Below are positions 9,201-16,457 of a stretch of 44,888 bases of DNA, piece after piece. Position 1 is the stretch's first letter. The number at the start of each line of letters is the position of its first letter. The translations under genes were made by a program, and so were the position numbers. This stretch comes from Archaeoglobus_B sp964471215. Lineage in GTDB: Archaea > Halobacteriota > Archaeoglobi > Archaeoglobales > Archaeoglobaceae. The notes under the pieces are model-generated. The model did no database searches. It saw only the letters and a list, made by a program, of their open reading frames with translations, and was not told the DNA's origin. The stretch covers positions 1 to 44,888 of the forward strand of contig CAYYFC010000009.1 in assembly GCA_964471215.1 (NCBI GenBank), written 5' to 3'.

Positions 9201-10795
9201 ATATACTGAAAGCTTACAAGACGGGCAGGGGTAAGATCGTCATAAGGGGAAGAGTAGATGTTGAGGATAAGAGGGTAATCATAAGGGAATTACCTTACAT
9301 GGTAAACAAGGCAAAACTCGTTGAAAAGATTGCAGAACTCATAAGAGATGGAAAGATAGATGCAAAAACAGTTAGAGATGAATCGGACAAAGAAGGGATA
9401 AGGATAGTTATAGAGATAAGAGAGGATGCATCTTCGGTCATAAAAAAGCTCTATTCCTTAACACAGCTCCAGACGACTTTCGGAGTTGTAAACTTAGCAC
9501 TTGTTAATGGAGAGCCGAGAATCCTCAATTTAAAAGATTTAATAATGTATTACGTGGATCACAGGAGGGATGTGATAAAGAGGAGGCTGAATTTTGAATT
9601 AAACAGGGCTACGGAAAGAGTTCACATACTAGAAGGTCTAAGGACTGCACTTGAAAGAATAGATGAAGTAGTCGAGATCATAAGAAGATCGAAGACAATA
9701 GAAGATGCTAGAAAGGCTCTGGCCGATGCATACGGTTTAAGTGAAAAGCAGATCGATGCAGTATTAAATATTAGGCTGCATAAGCTTACGGGAATAGAGA
9801 TACAGGATATAATGAGGGAATACGAAGAATTAAATGAAAAAATAAGAGATATAAGAAGTATACTGGAAGATCCAAGGAGAATAGATGAGATAATTGTTGA
9901 GGAACTCAGGGAGATAAAAAGGAAGTACGGAGATGGAAGGAGAACAGAGATAGTAGAGGAAGAGGAAGTTGGAATTCACGAATACAAAAGGGATATCGTG
10001 ATACTGACAAAAGACGGGCGTATAAAGAGAATTGGATTCGTGGAAAGAGGAGCAGTTTCTAAAGGTGAAGTAATTACTGCGTTAACATGCAGAGCGGATC
10101 AGAAGTTGCTTATATTCACGAACAGGAAGGCTTACTGGATTCCTGTCAGCTCAATTCCTAAAACAGACAGATCGGATAAGTGTTCAGATATATCCATGTT
10201 TATATCGATTGGAAGGGGAGAAAGCATAGTATCTGCAGTACCTGTCGAGGATTTCAAAGAATATCTTCTGATACTGACCAAAAATGGTTATATAAAAAGA
10301 ATTAAGGCAGAGGAGTTTTCAAATGCCAAGAGATCAGGAGTAACGGCATCAACCGAGGATATTACGTTTGTAAGGTTATTTAAAGAGGGAGAAGTTATTA
10401 TTTCGACTAAGAAAGGTTATCTCATAAGATTTAGATGTGAAGAGGTTCCAGAATACGGAAGGAATGCAAGAGGTGTGAAGGCAATTAACTTGAGGGAAGG
10501 AGACGAGGTCTCTTGGATGTCAAGCGGTAGGGGTAGGGAGATACTTGTCATAACGAGGGATGGTTATGTGAAGAGGGTGAATGCCGACGAGTTCAGGGTA
10601 AGGGGTAGGGGAGGGGTAGGAGTCATATGCGTCAGAGGATCGCCAGTCGTTACGGAGTTCGTGAACAGGGAAGATTACGCTGTCATAACAGAAGATGGGC
10701 ACGTATTCACGTTACACTTAAAGAGGATTCCGAAGACTGATAGGTATAAAAAGGGTTTAAGTCTGGGCAAGAGAATATCGTCGATTATCCTTTAG
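6221..10795 (+). CDS. gyrA: DNA gyrase subunit A precursor with two inteins
   Basis: A 1524-residue precursor. Removing two inteins (residues 67-436 and 487-888) leaves a 752-residue GyrA. The N-terminal breakage-reunion domain is canonical: SRALPDVRDGLKPVQRRIL, KYHPHGD, VDGQGNFGSIDGD and AAMRY, where precursor Tyr486 (mature Tyr116) is the DNA-cleaving tyrosine. IPNLLVNG and IAVGM(T)TN(M)PPHN follow, then a coiled-coil tower and a C-terminal beta-pinwheel of repeated 'tk.GyikR' blades. The usual GyrA box (QRRGGKG) is not recognisable; its place holds ERGAVSKGEV. Gyrase adds negative supercoils with GyrB, which is not in the window. Splicing is needed for activity because both inteins interrupt the catalytic core. 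Confidence 0.95.
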   Translation: MEFIKDISEELKSSYLDYAMSVIVSRALPDVRDGLKPVQRRILWTMFEMGLRHDKPHKKCARVVGECFIKGTLVFTPKGLVSIEDLKVGDEVYTQNGVKRVKEIYIMPKQKLVEVILENGLRNVCTRNQMFKVLTGDSEIVWKKAEELRRGDLIVLRSIFPDIRKKRSLMGFVLDEGLAYFLGLIAFKKVRKSSDICIRYENKDIVNRIKDFFEKKFEAKTEVDDGCIVIRGCDEKLLNVLEACTSNPVMILDEISKSPRDVIYSFIAGIIDCCGLIDRNRLIIRIRNEEFLRRLQVLLFALGIPSNLYCNILSETEADEYRLEIIEPFLEKLAGKLERFCSILNCKDKGLYSDVKFWKIKCNPAIGVFKGKNLNFYGSKDVKTSECIDKIERDNVREDLFFIKVKEVKEFGCDVTFDIQVDDEHEFIANGMVVHNCLGKYHPHGDLPVYESLVRMAQDFVMRYPLVDGQGNFGSIDGDEPAAMRYCITSDSLVVTEIGLIKICEIANAEPNSDKKIELRVLSANGRINVSDKLFHSGRHRVLRIRTEFGYEIEGTFNHPIAVLERDEKGRPKLRWKLLSKIKRGDYVAINRYVPIDWRNYRFKLNGRILEVDEDIAELIGLLMCKGVKIDLDEKRISIVTDNDDSIDDIVIGFEKMFKRLELKGFVSKKNGRTCEVKCDGLCRIAEMLGLSGKKEVPASILRSSKSVQMKFLKSLFKNSGFIDLKNKRVFYVLDDREFAKQLQILLLNFGIISSIGCCDNGYTLTIYGSDARKFVEQLEITPDMAYKDTNGTDYDEIPFLSEYLGKKYRELARFEGIGRYEFLEKNIEYLKDVLDREDLNLVIFFLKTRYFFDRVVDIRENGEREVYSIRVLSKCHSFVANGFINHNTECRLTRIAEELLSDIDKDTVDFMPNFDATLREPVILPAKIPNLLVNGCTGIAVGMTTNMPPHNLREVCDAIIAYIRNPDITVEELMRYIKGPDFPTGGIVIGREDILKAYKTGRGKIVIRGRVDVEDKRVIIRELPYMVNKAKLVEKIAELIRDGKIDAKTVRDESDKEGIRIVIEIREDASSVIKKLYSLTQLQTTFGVVNLALVNGEPRILNLKDLIMYYVDHRRDVIKRRLNFELNRATERVHILEGLRTALERIDEVVEIIRRSKTIEDARKALADAYGLSEKQIDAVLNIRLHKLTGIEIQDIMREYEELNEKIRDIRSILEDPRRIDEIIVEELREIKRKYGDGRRTEIVEEEEVGIHEYKRDIVILTKDGRIKRIGFVERGAVSKGEVITALTCRADQKLLIFTNRKAYWIPVSSIPKTDRSDKCSDISMFISIGRGESIVSAVPVEDFKEYLLILTKNGYIKRIKAEEFSNAKRSGVTASTEDITFVRLFKEGEVIISTKKGYLIRFRCEEVPEYGRNARGVKAINLREGDEVSWMSSGRGREILVITRDGYVKRVNADEFRVRGRGGVGVICVRGSPVVTEFVNREDYAVITEDGHVFTLHLKRIPKTDRYKKGLSLGKRISSIIL
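6419..7528 (+). other. GyrA intein 1 (370 aa), before the KYHPHGD motif
   Basis: Begins with Cys at precursor residue 67 (block A: CFIKGTLVFTPKGLVSIEDL) and ends ANGMVVHN before Cys437, so all terminal splice residues (Cys1, penultimate His, Asn, +1 Cys) are present. It splits GyrA between ARVVGE and CLGKYHPHGD. Block F is DIQVDDEHEFIANG. The B block is unusual: the TxxH motif reads TRNQ (126-129). The centre has two LAGLIDADG-like helices, FLGLIAFKK (181-189) and IAGIIDCCG (267-275); the acidic residue at position 8 is Lys in the first and Cys in the second, so the homing endonuclease is probably dead. Confidence 0.9.
7679..8884 (+). other. GyrA intein 2 (402 aa), directly after the catalytic tyrosine
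   Basis: Begins Cys487 (CITSDSLVV) right after AAMRY and ends ANGFINHN before Thr889 (TECRL). From memory this is the same site as the mycobacterial GyrA inteins (MRY/TEAR), and the N-terminal half closely resembles them: ARPNSD-like EPNSDKK, then LFHSG, then GTFNHP (intact TxxH B block), then LRWKL and KRGDYV. The insert holds two weak LAGLIDADG helices: LIGLLMCKG (619-627) and LKSLFKNSG (713-721). Position 8 is Lys and Ser, so endonuclease activity is probably lost. Splicing residues look intact. Confidence 0.92.
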
Positions 10796-10796
10796 A

Positions 10797-12320
10797 TCAA
10801 TCCCTGAGAACTAGTGACAGGATAACTGCAACAAGCAGACTTGCTATAAATCCGGGGAGGACAGAGTAAAATGGTATGCTGGCAATTCTTATCGTTTTTC
10901 CGAATAACGCAAATGTTAGTGTTGTAACAACGAATCCCGAAATCATGCTAAACCTAGCAGCTTGCCTGTTCATCCTTTTCCAGTATATTCCAAGTACTAT
11001 CGGGAAGAAAAAGCAGTTTACCATTAAGGACAGTGCAGCCCATATAAACCATGCTAGCAGTTGTGGAGGTGAAAGGGCTAGTAAGAGGGAACTTATACCT
11101 ATTACCGGGACTGTTATTCTGTTTATCACCTTAAGACTTCTATCTGATATATCTGATCTCAATACGTTCTTAATTATATCGTACGCTATGTTGTTCGAAG
11201 CCGTAAGTATCAATCTATCAGTTGTCGACATGACACCCGCCAGTATCGTTGGCAGCAGGAGTATGAAAAGCCAGTAAGGTAATGCCTCTTTTGCAATCGT
11301 TGGATAAGCCATGTCAGACCATTTAACAACAATTGATCCCATTTTGAGATTCGGTATATCTATCAGACCCTGAGCCCATGCAACCCTTGCAGCCATTCCG
11401 GCTATCGATGTGAGTAATATTGCCGCAACCCCTAGCACATACATTACTATCGGAGACCACCTCGTGTATCTTATATCTCTGAACGTTAGCATGTTGTTGA
11501 CTATGTGGGGTGCAACCATTAATCCGAGAGGGACGGCAATTCCGAACAAAGTAATGTTATATGCCCAGCCTGCAAGGGGTACTTCGGCAGATGCAAAGGG
11601 TTTATCCAGAAACTTCGCAAAGAGATAGGAATCATCAAATCCCCTTAGCTTCTGAAGCTCAGGTACCTGGGAAAGCATGTGATTTAGATAATCGAAACCA
11701 CCTACCCATGAGACTATTATCGGTACAGTTAAGTATATTCCAAACAGCATTAGGATCGATTGGATAAACGTTGTCCAAGCGGTAGAGAACATTCCTCCTG
11801 CCATGACATAAGCTATGACTATTACAGCTGCTATGATTACACCGAGCCAGTACGGTATATCCAGTATGACCTTACTGGCTATTCCTATTGCCGTATACTG
11901 TCCTATAAGGTATATAAAGCACGTTACGGCCGAAATTATGCCCGAAAGGAATCTCATGACCTTCGGATCGTTATAACGATATGCAAGGTAATCCTGTATT
12001 GTCAGTATCCTTTTCTTCTCCTTTAACGAATAAAGCCTGTGAGCTATTATTATCGTTCCGAACGCTATCGCGAATGGTGGACCTATTATCCTTTCCCAAA
12101 CGTTGGACCAGCCAGTCGTAAAACCCAAACCTGCCACGCCTATCAGTGTCATGCCGCTGAAGACACTGCCTATCATGAGGAGACAGTAGGTCCAGAAACC
12201 GAGTCTTCCACTTGCAGATATGAAGTCCTCAATCGTTTTTACCCTTCTGGATCCGAAATAGGCAACTACAGCTATTACTATTAGGTATGCCGAAAAAACG
12301 ATAAGCGCGTCTTTATTCAT
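10797..12320 (-). CDS. Sodium:solute symporter (SSS family)
   Basis: A 507-residue membrane protein with about 13 segments and the SSS pattern: FGSRRVKTIEDFISASGRLG near the N-terminus, TIQDYLAYRYND, and a GVMSTTDRLILTASNNIAYDI segment like the sodium-site helix of PanF/PutP relatives. It imports an organic solute with Na+; the substrate is not determined, though the upper sequence resembles pantothenate/acetate-type carriers. Its ATG lies 8 bases inside the end of a tiny upstream membrane-protein gene, which suggests coupled translation. It converges on gyrA, one base apart. Confidence 0.9.
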   Translation of the reverse strand: MNKDALIVFSAYLIVIAVVAYFGSRRVKTIEDFISASGRLGFWTYCLLMIGSVFSGMTLIGVAGLGFTTGWSNVWERIIGPPFAIAFGTIIIAHRLYSLKEKKRILTIQDYLAYRYNDPKVMRFLSGIISAVTCFIYLIGQYTAIGIASKVILDIPYWLGVIIAAVIVIAYVMAGGMFSTAWTTFIQSILMLFGIYLTVPIIVSWVGGFDYLNHMLSQVPELQKLRGFDDSYLFAKFLDKPFASAEVPLAGWAYNITLFGIAVPLGLMVAPHIVNNMLTFRDIRYTRWSPIVMYVLGVAAILLTSIAGMAARVAWAQGLIDIPNLKMGSIVVKWSDMAYPTIAKEALPYWLFILLLPTILAGVMSTTDRLILTASNNIAYDIIKNVLRSDISDRSLKVINRITVPVIGISSLLLALSPPQLLAWFIWAALSLMVNCFFFPIVLGIYWKRMNRQAARFSMISGFVVTTLTFALFGKTIRIASIPFYSVLPGFIASLLVAVILSLVLRD

Positions 12321-12420
12321 GCATTTCCCTCCAGGTCAGAGCCCAGATGAGAAGCAGTACTATCTGTAGACACACAACTGTGATCAGGCAGACAAAAGTC
12401 TCACATCTCATGCCAAGCAT
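12313..12420 (-). CDS. 35-aa single-span membrane protein, possible symporter accessory subunit
   Basis: A very short gene whose product is one membrane helix (CETFVCLITVVCLQIVLLLIWAL) followed by TWREMHE. Its last codons overlap the start of the symporter by 8 bases. A longer frame reaches 12495, but a TATA-like box (ATTTATA on the minus strand, about 12450-12458) lies inside that extension and points to the ATG at 12420 or 12411. Several SSS carriers (for example PanF with YhdT, ActP with YjcH) are encoded after a small membrane protein, so a partner role is plausible but unproven. Confidence 0.55.
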   Translation of the reverse strand: MLGMRCETFVCLITVVCLQIVLLLIWALTWREMHE

Positions 12421-12487
12421 GTCAATCTGGCTCTGAGATACATAGTAACATATAAATCTTTCGATTTTTTTCTTACGGAATACTTTT

Positions 12488-12889
12488 TTAAACATTCTTA
12501 AATAAAATATCTCTCTGCTTTTTAAAGAATTTTGCCAGCTTTTCTACCTCCGTAACATCCTTTTTAACTATAGAAAATATCTTCTTTCTTATTTCAGTAT
12601 CTGGTATAATTCCCCAAGATGAAAACTTGTTCATAAGATCTCTTTTTATCATCTCACCCCTTTTATCCCAATCCGTAAGTATTATCACATCCCTTCTCCT
12701 TATCCTGTCAACTATAAAGGAGTTTGATATCTTTGATGCTTCGACTATGTCGCCGTATATACCAAGGTCTCTCAAGGCCTTTCTATCGTTTTTACCCTCA
12801 ACTATTATTACCGCCCCGTTTTCAGATCTCTCTATCAATTCATCTATCAGCGATTTAAGCTTGAGGTACAGCCTCAGATCTAACTCCAT
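12488..12889 (-). CDS. Toprim-domain protein (UPF0292-like)
   Basis: A 133-residue protein with a small Toprim domain: AVIIVEGKNDRKAL (catalytic-type Glu) and VIILTDWDKRG (DxD), followed by a basic C-terminus. Stand-alone Toprim proteins of this size occur in archaea and are linked to RNA or DNA processing, but no reaction has been shown that I know of. Its start lies 10 bases inside the end of the K+ channel gene, so it is part of that operon. Confidence 0.75.
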   Translation of the reverse strand: MELDLRLYLKLKSLIDELIERSENGAVIIVEGKNDRKALRDLGIYGDIVEASKISNSFIVDRIRRRDVIILTDWDKRGEMIKRDLMNKFSSWGIIPDTEIRKKIFSIVKKDVTEVEKLAKFFKKQRDILFKNV

Positions 12890-13839
12890 ATTATCTCTTC
12901 CAATCTCTTTAACCCCTCTTCGCTACCGATTATAAAGACTACATCACCCTTCTTAAGCTCGAGATCCGCCTTCGGAACTATTACCTCACCATTTCTGACA
13001 ACTGCTGCGATTATGCATCCAGTCCTTTTAACCAAATCTAACTCCTTTAAAGTTTTTCCGGCTATTTTTTCCTCAACTATCATCTTCTCCAGACTGAGCT
13101 TTTCTCTGTCGCTTATTATCTCTATAAACTCGATACTTGCCTTTCTTGTGAGAAGTGCGAATACCTTTTTAGCTGTATCCCTATATGGTGAGAGCAGGAA
13201 ATCCGCTCCAACTCTCTCTATCTTTCTTTCAGCATCGGGACTTCTTAAAACTGCTATTGTCGTTATCTTCGGATTCAGATACTTTGCCGTCATTATAGCG
13301 AAGGCGTTACTCGAATCAGTCATGCAGCATATTATCGCCTTTGCCCTTCTGACCTGCGCTCTGTCGAGAACCGCGTCATCTGTAGCGTCCCCGTGAACGG
13401 CTATATACCCGTTTTCCCTTGCGATATCTATCTTGTTTATATCTATGTCAACGATGACTATCTTATCCTTTGGCAACTCCTTCGCTATTTCTCTACCCAT
13501 CAAACCGAATCCACATATTATGTAGTGATCGCTCATTTTTTCAAGCATCTTCTCCCACCTTTTTATCCTTCTCTCAACAAGGGAAGGTATTATCATGTTT
13601 ATAGCATAGAAAAATATCCCCACACCAAAAAACATTAAGAACATAGACAGAATTCTTCCGTAAACGCTCATCTCTCCAACTTCTCTATATCCCGTAGTTG
13701 TTATCGTTATAACTGTCATGTAAAGACAGTCGAATATATTCCAATTTTCGAGGATATGATACGCAATCGTTCCGAATAAAATCGTACCACCTAACAGAAA
13801 TAAAATCCTGAGTATGTTTGACCTTAATTCATCGTTCAT
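12880..13839 (-). CDS. Two-transmembrane RCK potassium channel
   Basis: A 319-residue protein. It has two membrane helices around a pore loop, TITTTGYREVG, then an RCK/TrkA-N Rossmann domain (YIICGFGLMGREIAKEL, then VIVDIDINK and GDATDD) and a TrkA-C domain, with LKKGDVVFIIGS near the end. It would pass K+ under control of a bound nucleotide or ion. The filter is GYR rather than the classical GYG, a variant seen in a subgroup of prokaryotic channels. It starts 4 bases after the COG1340 coiled-coil gene and overlaps the Toprim gene, forming a three-gene unit. Confidence 0.88.
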   Translation of the reverse strand: MNDELRSNILRILFLLGGTILFGTIAYHILENWNIFDCLYMTVITITTTGYREVGEMSVYGRILSMFLMFFGVGIFFYAINMIIPSLVERRIKRWEKMLEKMSDHYIICGFGLMGREIAKELPKDKIVIVDIDINKIDIARENGYIAVHGDATDDAVLDRAQVRRAKAIICCMTDSSNAFAIMTAKYLNPKITTIAVLRSPDAERKIERVGADFLLSPYRDTAKKVFALLTRKASIEFIEIISDREKLSLEKMIVEEKIAGKTLKELDLVKRTGCIIAAVVRNGEVIVPKADLELKKGDVVFIIGSEEGLKRLEEIIWS

Positions 13840-13843
13840 CCCA

Positions 13844-14704
13844 TTATATCAAACCCGCTCTCTGCAGCAACAGCAGATCCTCTGTTTCTATCTTTTCTCC
13901 TCTCTTAAACATCTCGTATATCTCCTTTGCCCTCCTTATAAGTTCTTCTCTCTCTTTCTCTTCCTTACTCTTCTCTATTCTAGCTCTCAAAGCCTTTATA
14001 ACCTTATCCAGATCTTTCAAATCCTTTCTTATCCTTAATATCTCTGCATGGCACTTATCAGCTTCCTTTTTACTCTGTATGAACTTCTCATGCATCTCGT
14101 CTGCGATTTTTCTCTTCTCATCAACCTGACTCAATATCTTTATCATTTCCTCATGATATCTGTCGGCTTCCTCCACTATCCTCATCATCTCCTGATGTAT
14201 CTCTCTAACACTCTCCTTTAACTCTCTTATCTTTGTTATAAGCCTTCTAAATTCCGCATGCCTTTCTAGCTGTTGCTTTCTTTCCTCTAGTTCCCTTTTT
14301 AACCTTGAAATCCTCTCGACAAGAATTCTCTCCCTCTCAATCGTTAAAACAGATGTTTGCTGCTTGAATTCAAGCCATCTTATCTCCCTTTCGATTTCCC
14401 CTAGAGGTCTTCCACCCTTGTCTATCGTCCTTCTAACCCTGTCAAGCTCTCTATATAACTTATCTATTTCCCTGTAGAGTTCGTTTTTCTTAGCCTTTAA
14501 CTCCTTCGCCTTTGAATTGAGTTCGTCTCTTTTAGCCTTAAACTCCCTAGCCTTCGATAATAAGCTTTTTACCTCCTCATTCAATCTGTTTCTTTTCTCT
14601 TTAAACTCTTTTGATGCTTTATTCAACTCATCTCTCCTCAGTATAAGCTCCTGCAATTCTCTTTCTAACTGCTCCTTTCTCTCCTCTAACTCCTCTAACG
14701 TCAT
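13844..14704 (-). CDS. COG1340-type long coiled-coil protein
   Basis: A 286-residue, almost entirely charged helical protein with dense Glu/Lys/Arg heptads over residues 1-245, then a short C-terminal tail (MFKRGEKIETEDLLLLQRAGLI) typical of the archaeal COG1340 coiled-coil family. No catalytic motif is visible. Function is unknown; an SMC-like or scaffold role is only a guess. It is the first gene of the unit with the K+ channel and Toprim protein. Confidence 0.8.
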   Translation of the reverse strand: MTLEELEERKEQLERELQELILRRDELNKASKEFKEKRNRLNEEVKSLLSKAREFKAKRDELNSKAKELKAKKNELYREIDKLYRELDRVRRTIDKGGRPLGEIEREIRWLEFKQQTSVLTIERERILVERISRLKRELEERKQQLERHAEFRRLITKIRELKESVREIHQEMMRIVEEADRYHEEMIKILSQVDEKRKIADEMHEKFIQSKKEADKCHAEILRIRKDLKDLDKVIKALRARIEKSKEEKEREELIRRAKEIYEMFKRGEKIETEDLLLLQRAGLI

Positions 14705-14800
14705 GTTCCCACTATGACCTTTTTTGTTCTATAGGATGTTAAGACTATTAAAGTTAGCTTCAATACATAGGGTTCAATTTAAAAATTTTTCGAGGTTTAA

Positions 14801-14923
14801 TGCCGACGGCTTCCGCGCTTCCCGTGCCCTCTCGGAACACAGTACAACGCGGAACGGGATCGGGCTTAACTTCCGGGTTCGGAATGAGACCGGGTGTTTC
14901 CCCGATCCCTATGGCCGTCGGCC
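14801..14923 (-). rRNA. rrf: 5S ribosomal RNA
   Basis: A 123-nt GC-rich gene. On the minus strand the 5' end GCCGACGGC pairs with 3' GCCGTCGGC (helix I), and conserved 5S features are present: CATTCCGAACCCGGAAGTTAAGC in the loop B-C region (split here in two reads, CATTCCGAAC and CCGGAAGTTAAGC). A TATA-like box (ATATTTAAAC, about 14944-14953) lies about 26 bases before the 5' end, and an A5T5 tract (14781-14790) just beyond the 3' end may stop transcription. No 16S or 23S gene is nearby, as in Archaeoglobus, where 5S is unlinked. Confidence 0.95.
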
Positions 14924-14960
14924 ACTTATTACTAATCTAAATCGATATTTAAACATTTTG

Positions 14961-15620
14961 TTAGGGTTCTATTCCCCTATCCGTAATTCTGAAGATACAG
15001 CTTAAACCTTCCGGTTTTGATCTGTGCTTGACCAGAATTGCCTTCCTCTGATTGTTAATCTTTTCAAGCCCTATTATCGTTTTTGATATATGATCTATGC
15101 TCGGACCTCCCAACGGTTTCTCCTCACCGCTTTTAACATCTGTAAACATCTGATTTGTTATAACCACGGCCAGATCGAATTTCCTTGCAAGTCCGAGGAG
15201 GAATGTGAGTTGAGCTATGAGTTCTCTTTTTGCCTTAACCTGTCTCTCATAATCTTCGAGTTCACTTCTGTACAGAAATGTAAAAGAATCCACGATTACT
15301 AGCTTGACATTCGAATCCTTACATATCTTTGCAAGCTCCTTTATAGCAGAACTCTGCTGTTTAAAATCCATTACGTCGTAAATCAGAACATCCTTCAGAG
15401 CCTCTCTCTTCTTAAATATCTGAGAAACCCTTTCGGGTGAAAGACCTTCAGTATCTATGTAGGCAACCTTATAACCGGATAAGGCTGTGTTATAGGAAAG
15501 CATGAGGCATATCGAAGTCTTTCCCGTTCCGCTTGCACCGAATATCTGCGTAACAGTTGAAGTTTCAATTCCACCGTCTAAAAGGCTATCTAGACACTTA
15601 CTACCGGTTGATAGCTTCAT
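14961..15620 (-). CDS. radB: DNA repair and recombination protein RadB
   Basis: About 219 residues, a RecA/RadA paralogue lacking the N-terminal helix-hairpin-helix domain, the typical RadB size. Walker A is FGASGTGKT (about residues 27-35), Walker B is KLVIVDSFTF, and ITNQMF resembles the L2 region. RadB modulates RadA-driven strand exchange. The ATG at 15620 follows GGAGG by seven bases; a GTG three bases earlier is also possible. It overlaps the end of the larC-like gene, so the two are co-transcribed. Confidence 0.93.
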   Translation of the reverse strand: MKLSTGSKCLDSLLDGGIETSTVTQIFGASGTGKTSICLMLSYNTALSGYKVAYIDTEGLSPERVSQIFKKREALKDVLIYDVMDFKQQSSAIKELAKICKDSNVKLVIVDSFTFLYRSELEDYERQVKAKRELIAQLTFLLGLARKFDLAVVITNQMFTDVKSGEEKPLGGPSIDHISKTIIGLEKINNQRKAILVKHRSKPEGLSCIFRITDRGIEP

Positions 15621-16407
15621 CACTCATCCTCCTTATTACTTCTCTATAGACGATCGGCAGTGGAATTTTCAGTTCCTCTGATATCTTTTTTACATCCTCA
15701 AATTCCGGTTTTGTTGAAACAGTTGATACTTTGAATCTGACGTTGAACCTTCTGCCGAACAGCTCTATCTCCTTATTCCTGACATCTCTCCTTTCTACAA
15801 TTCTATGAACCCTGTTTATTCTAACACCTAGAGTCCCTGTCTCTTCCATTATAATCTTAGCAATTCTGTGGCAGTCTTCTAATCTGGAAAGAACCCTGAT
15901 CATCACAGCCGGTCTTCCCTTCTTTCCTATGCATTGAATTACAGATACATCCAGTGCTTCCTCAGATAATCTGTTTACGGCATTTGAAATAATTTCACCG
16001 CTTACGTCGTCCAAATTCGTCTCAAGTACGCATATCTCATCCCGATCGAATATCTCACCGACTATAATATCTATATTATCAAACGAAAAATAATCTATTA
16101 TTCTGAACGGTTCCCTCAAAGTCTTGCAGAATTCCGCCAGAAGTTCAAGTACTTCCGGACTTATTTTACACGTTCCGTGAGGTATAACCTCGATATCAGA
16201 GCCCTTCAGCACATCTATCATTCTCCTATCCTCTGGAAGTGGTACTGGTTTCGTGAAAAGCTCGTATCCCATCTCCCTCAACTTTGAAAGTAAACTGTAA
16301 GCTTCATCCCTATCATACTTCTTAACATCCATATTGAGAAATCTTGAAAGTGCGGAAACGATTGAATTCAGGTCAGCACTTTTTATATCGAACAGTATAA
16401 ACTTCAT
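15601..16407 (-). CDS. larC: LarC-like nickel-insertion protein, short form
   Basis: A 268-residue protein matching the second half of LarC (DUF111), which inserts nickel into the pincer cofactor: ETNLDDVSGE, KKGRPAVMI and TGTLGVRINRVHRIVERRD are characteristic. The usual first part (a D..GG.SGDM start and His-rich region, about 130 residues) is missing; instead it begins MKFILFDIKSADLNSIVSAL. It is therefore a LarC2-like or truncated form, and nickel insertion is not assured. It is probably leaderless: an AAATTTAAAG box lies about 25 bases before the ATG, overlapping the divergent cdc48 promoter. Confidence 0.75.
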   Translation of the reverse strand: MKFILFDIKSADLNSIVSALSRFLNMDVKKYDRDEAYSLLSKLREMGYELFTKPVPLPEDRRMIDVLKGSDIEVIPHGTCKISPEVLELLAEFCKTLREPFRIIDYFSFDNIDIIVGEIFDRDEICVLETNLDDVSGEIISNAVNRLSEEALDVSVIQCIGKKGRPAVMIRVLSRLEDCHRIAKIIMEETGTLGVRINRVHRIVERRDVRNKEIELFGRRFNVRFKVSTVSTKPEFEDVKKISEELKIPLPIVYREVIRRMSDEAINR

Positions 16408-16411
16408 AGCA

Positions 16412-16437
16412 TAAGTTTTATACGATGAAATTTAAAG
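16412..16437. promoter_or_regulatory. Interleaved divergent promoters of larC-like and cdc48
   Basis: TTTTATAC (about 16415-16422) fits as the TATA box for cdc48, predicting a start near 16445 and a short leader with the GAGGTGG site. AAATTTAAAG (about 16427-16436), read on the minus strand, fits for the larC-like gene, predicting a start at its ATG (16407). The two polymerases would initiate across each other's boxes. Confidence 0.45.
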
Positions 16438-16457
16438 ACTATTGTAGAGGTGGTGGT

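Noticed and set aside
12313..12495. Longer 60-residue form of the small membrane protein
   Set aside because: The extra N-terminal part lies across the predicted TATA box and is basic and unlike the helix; the 35-residue form fits the promoter better.
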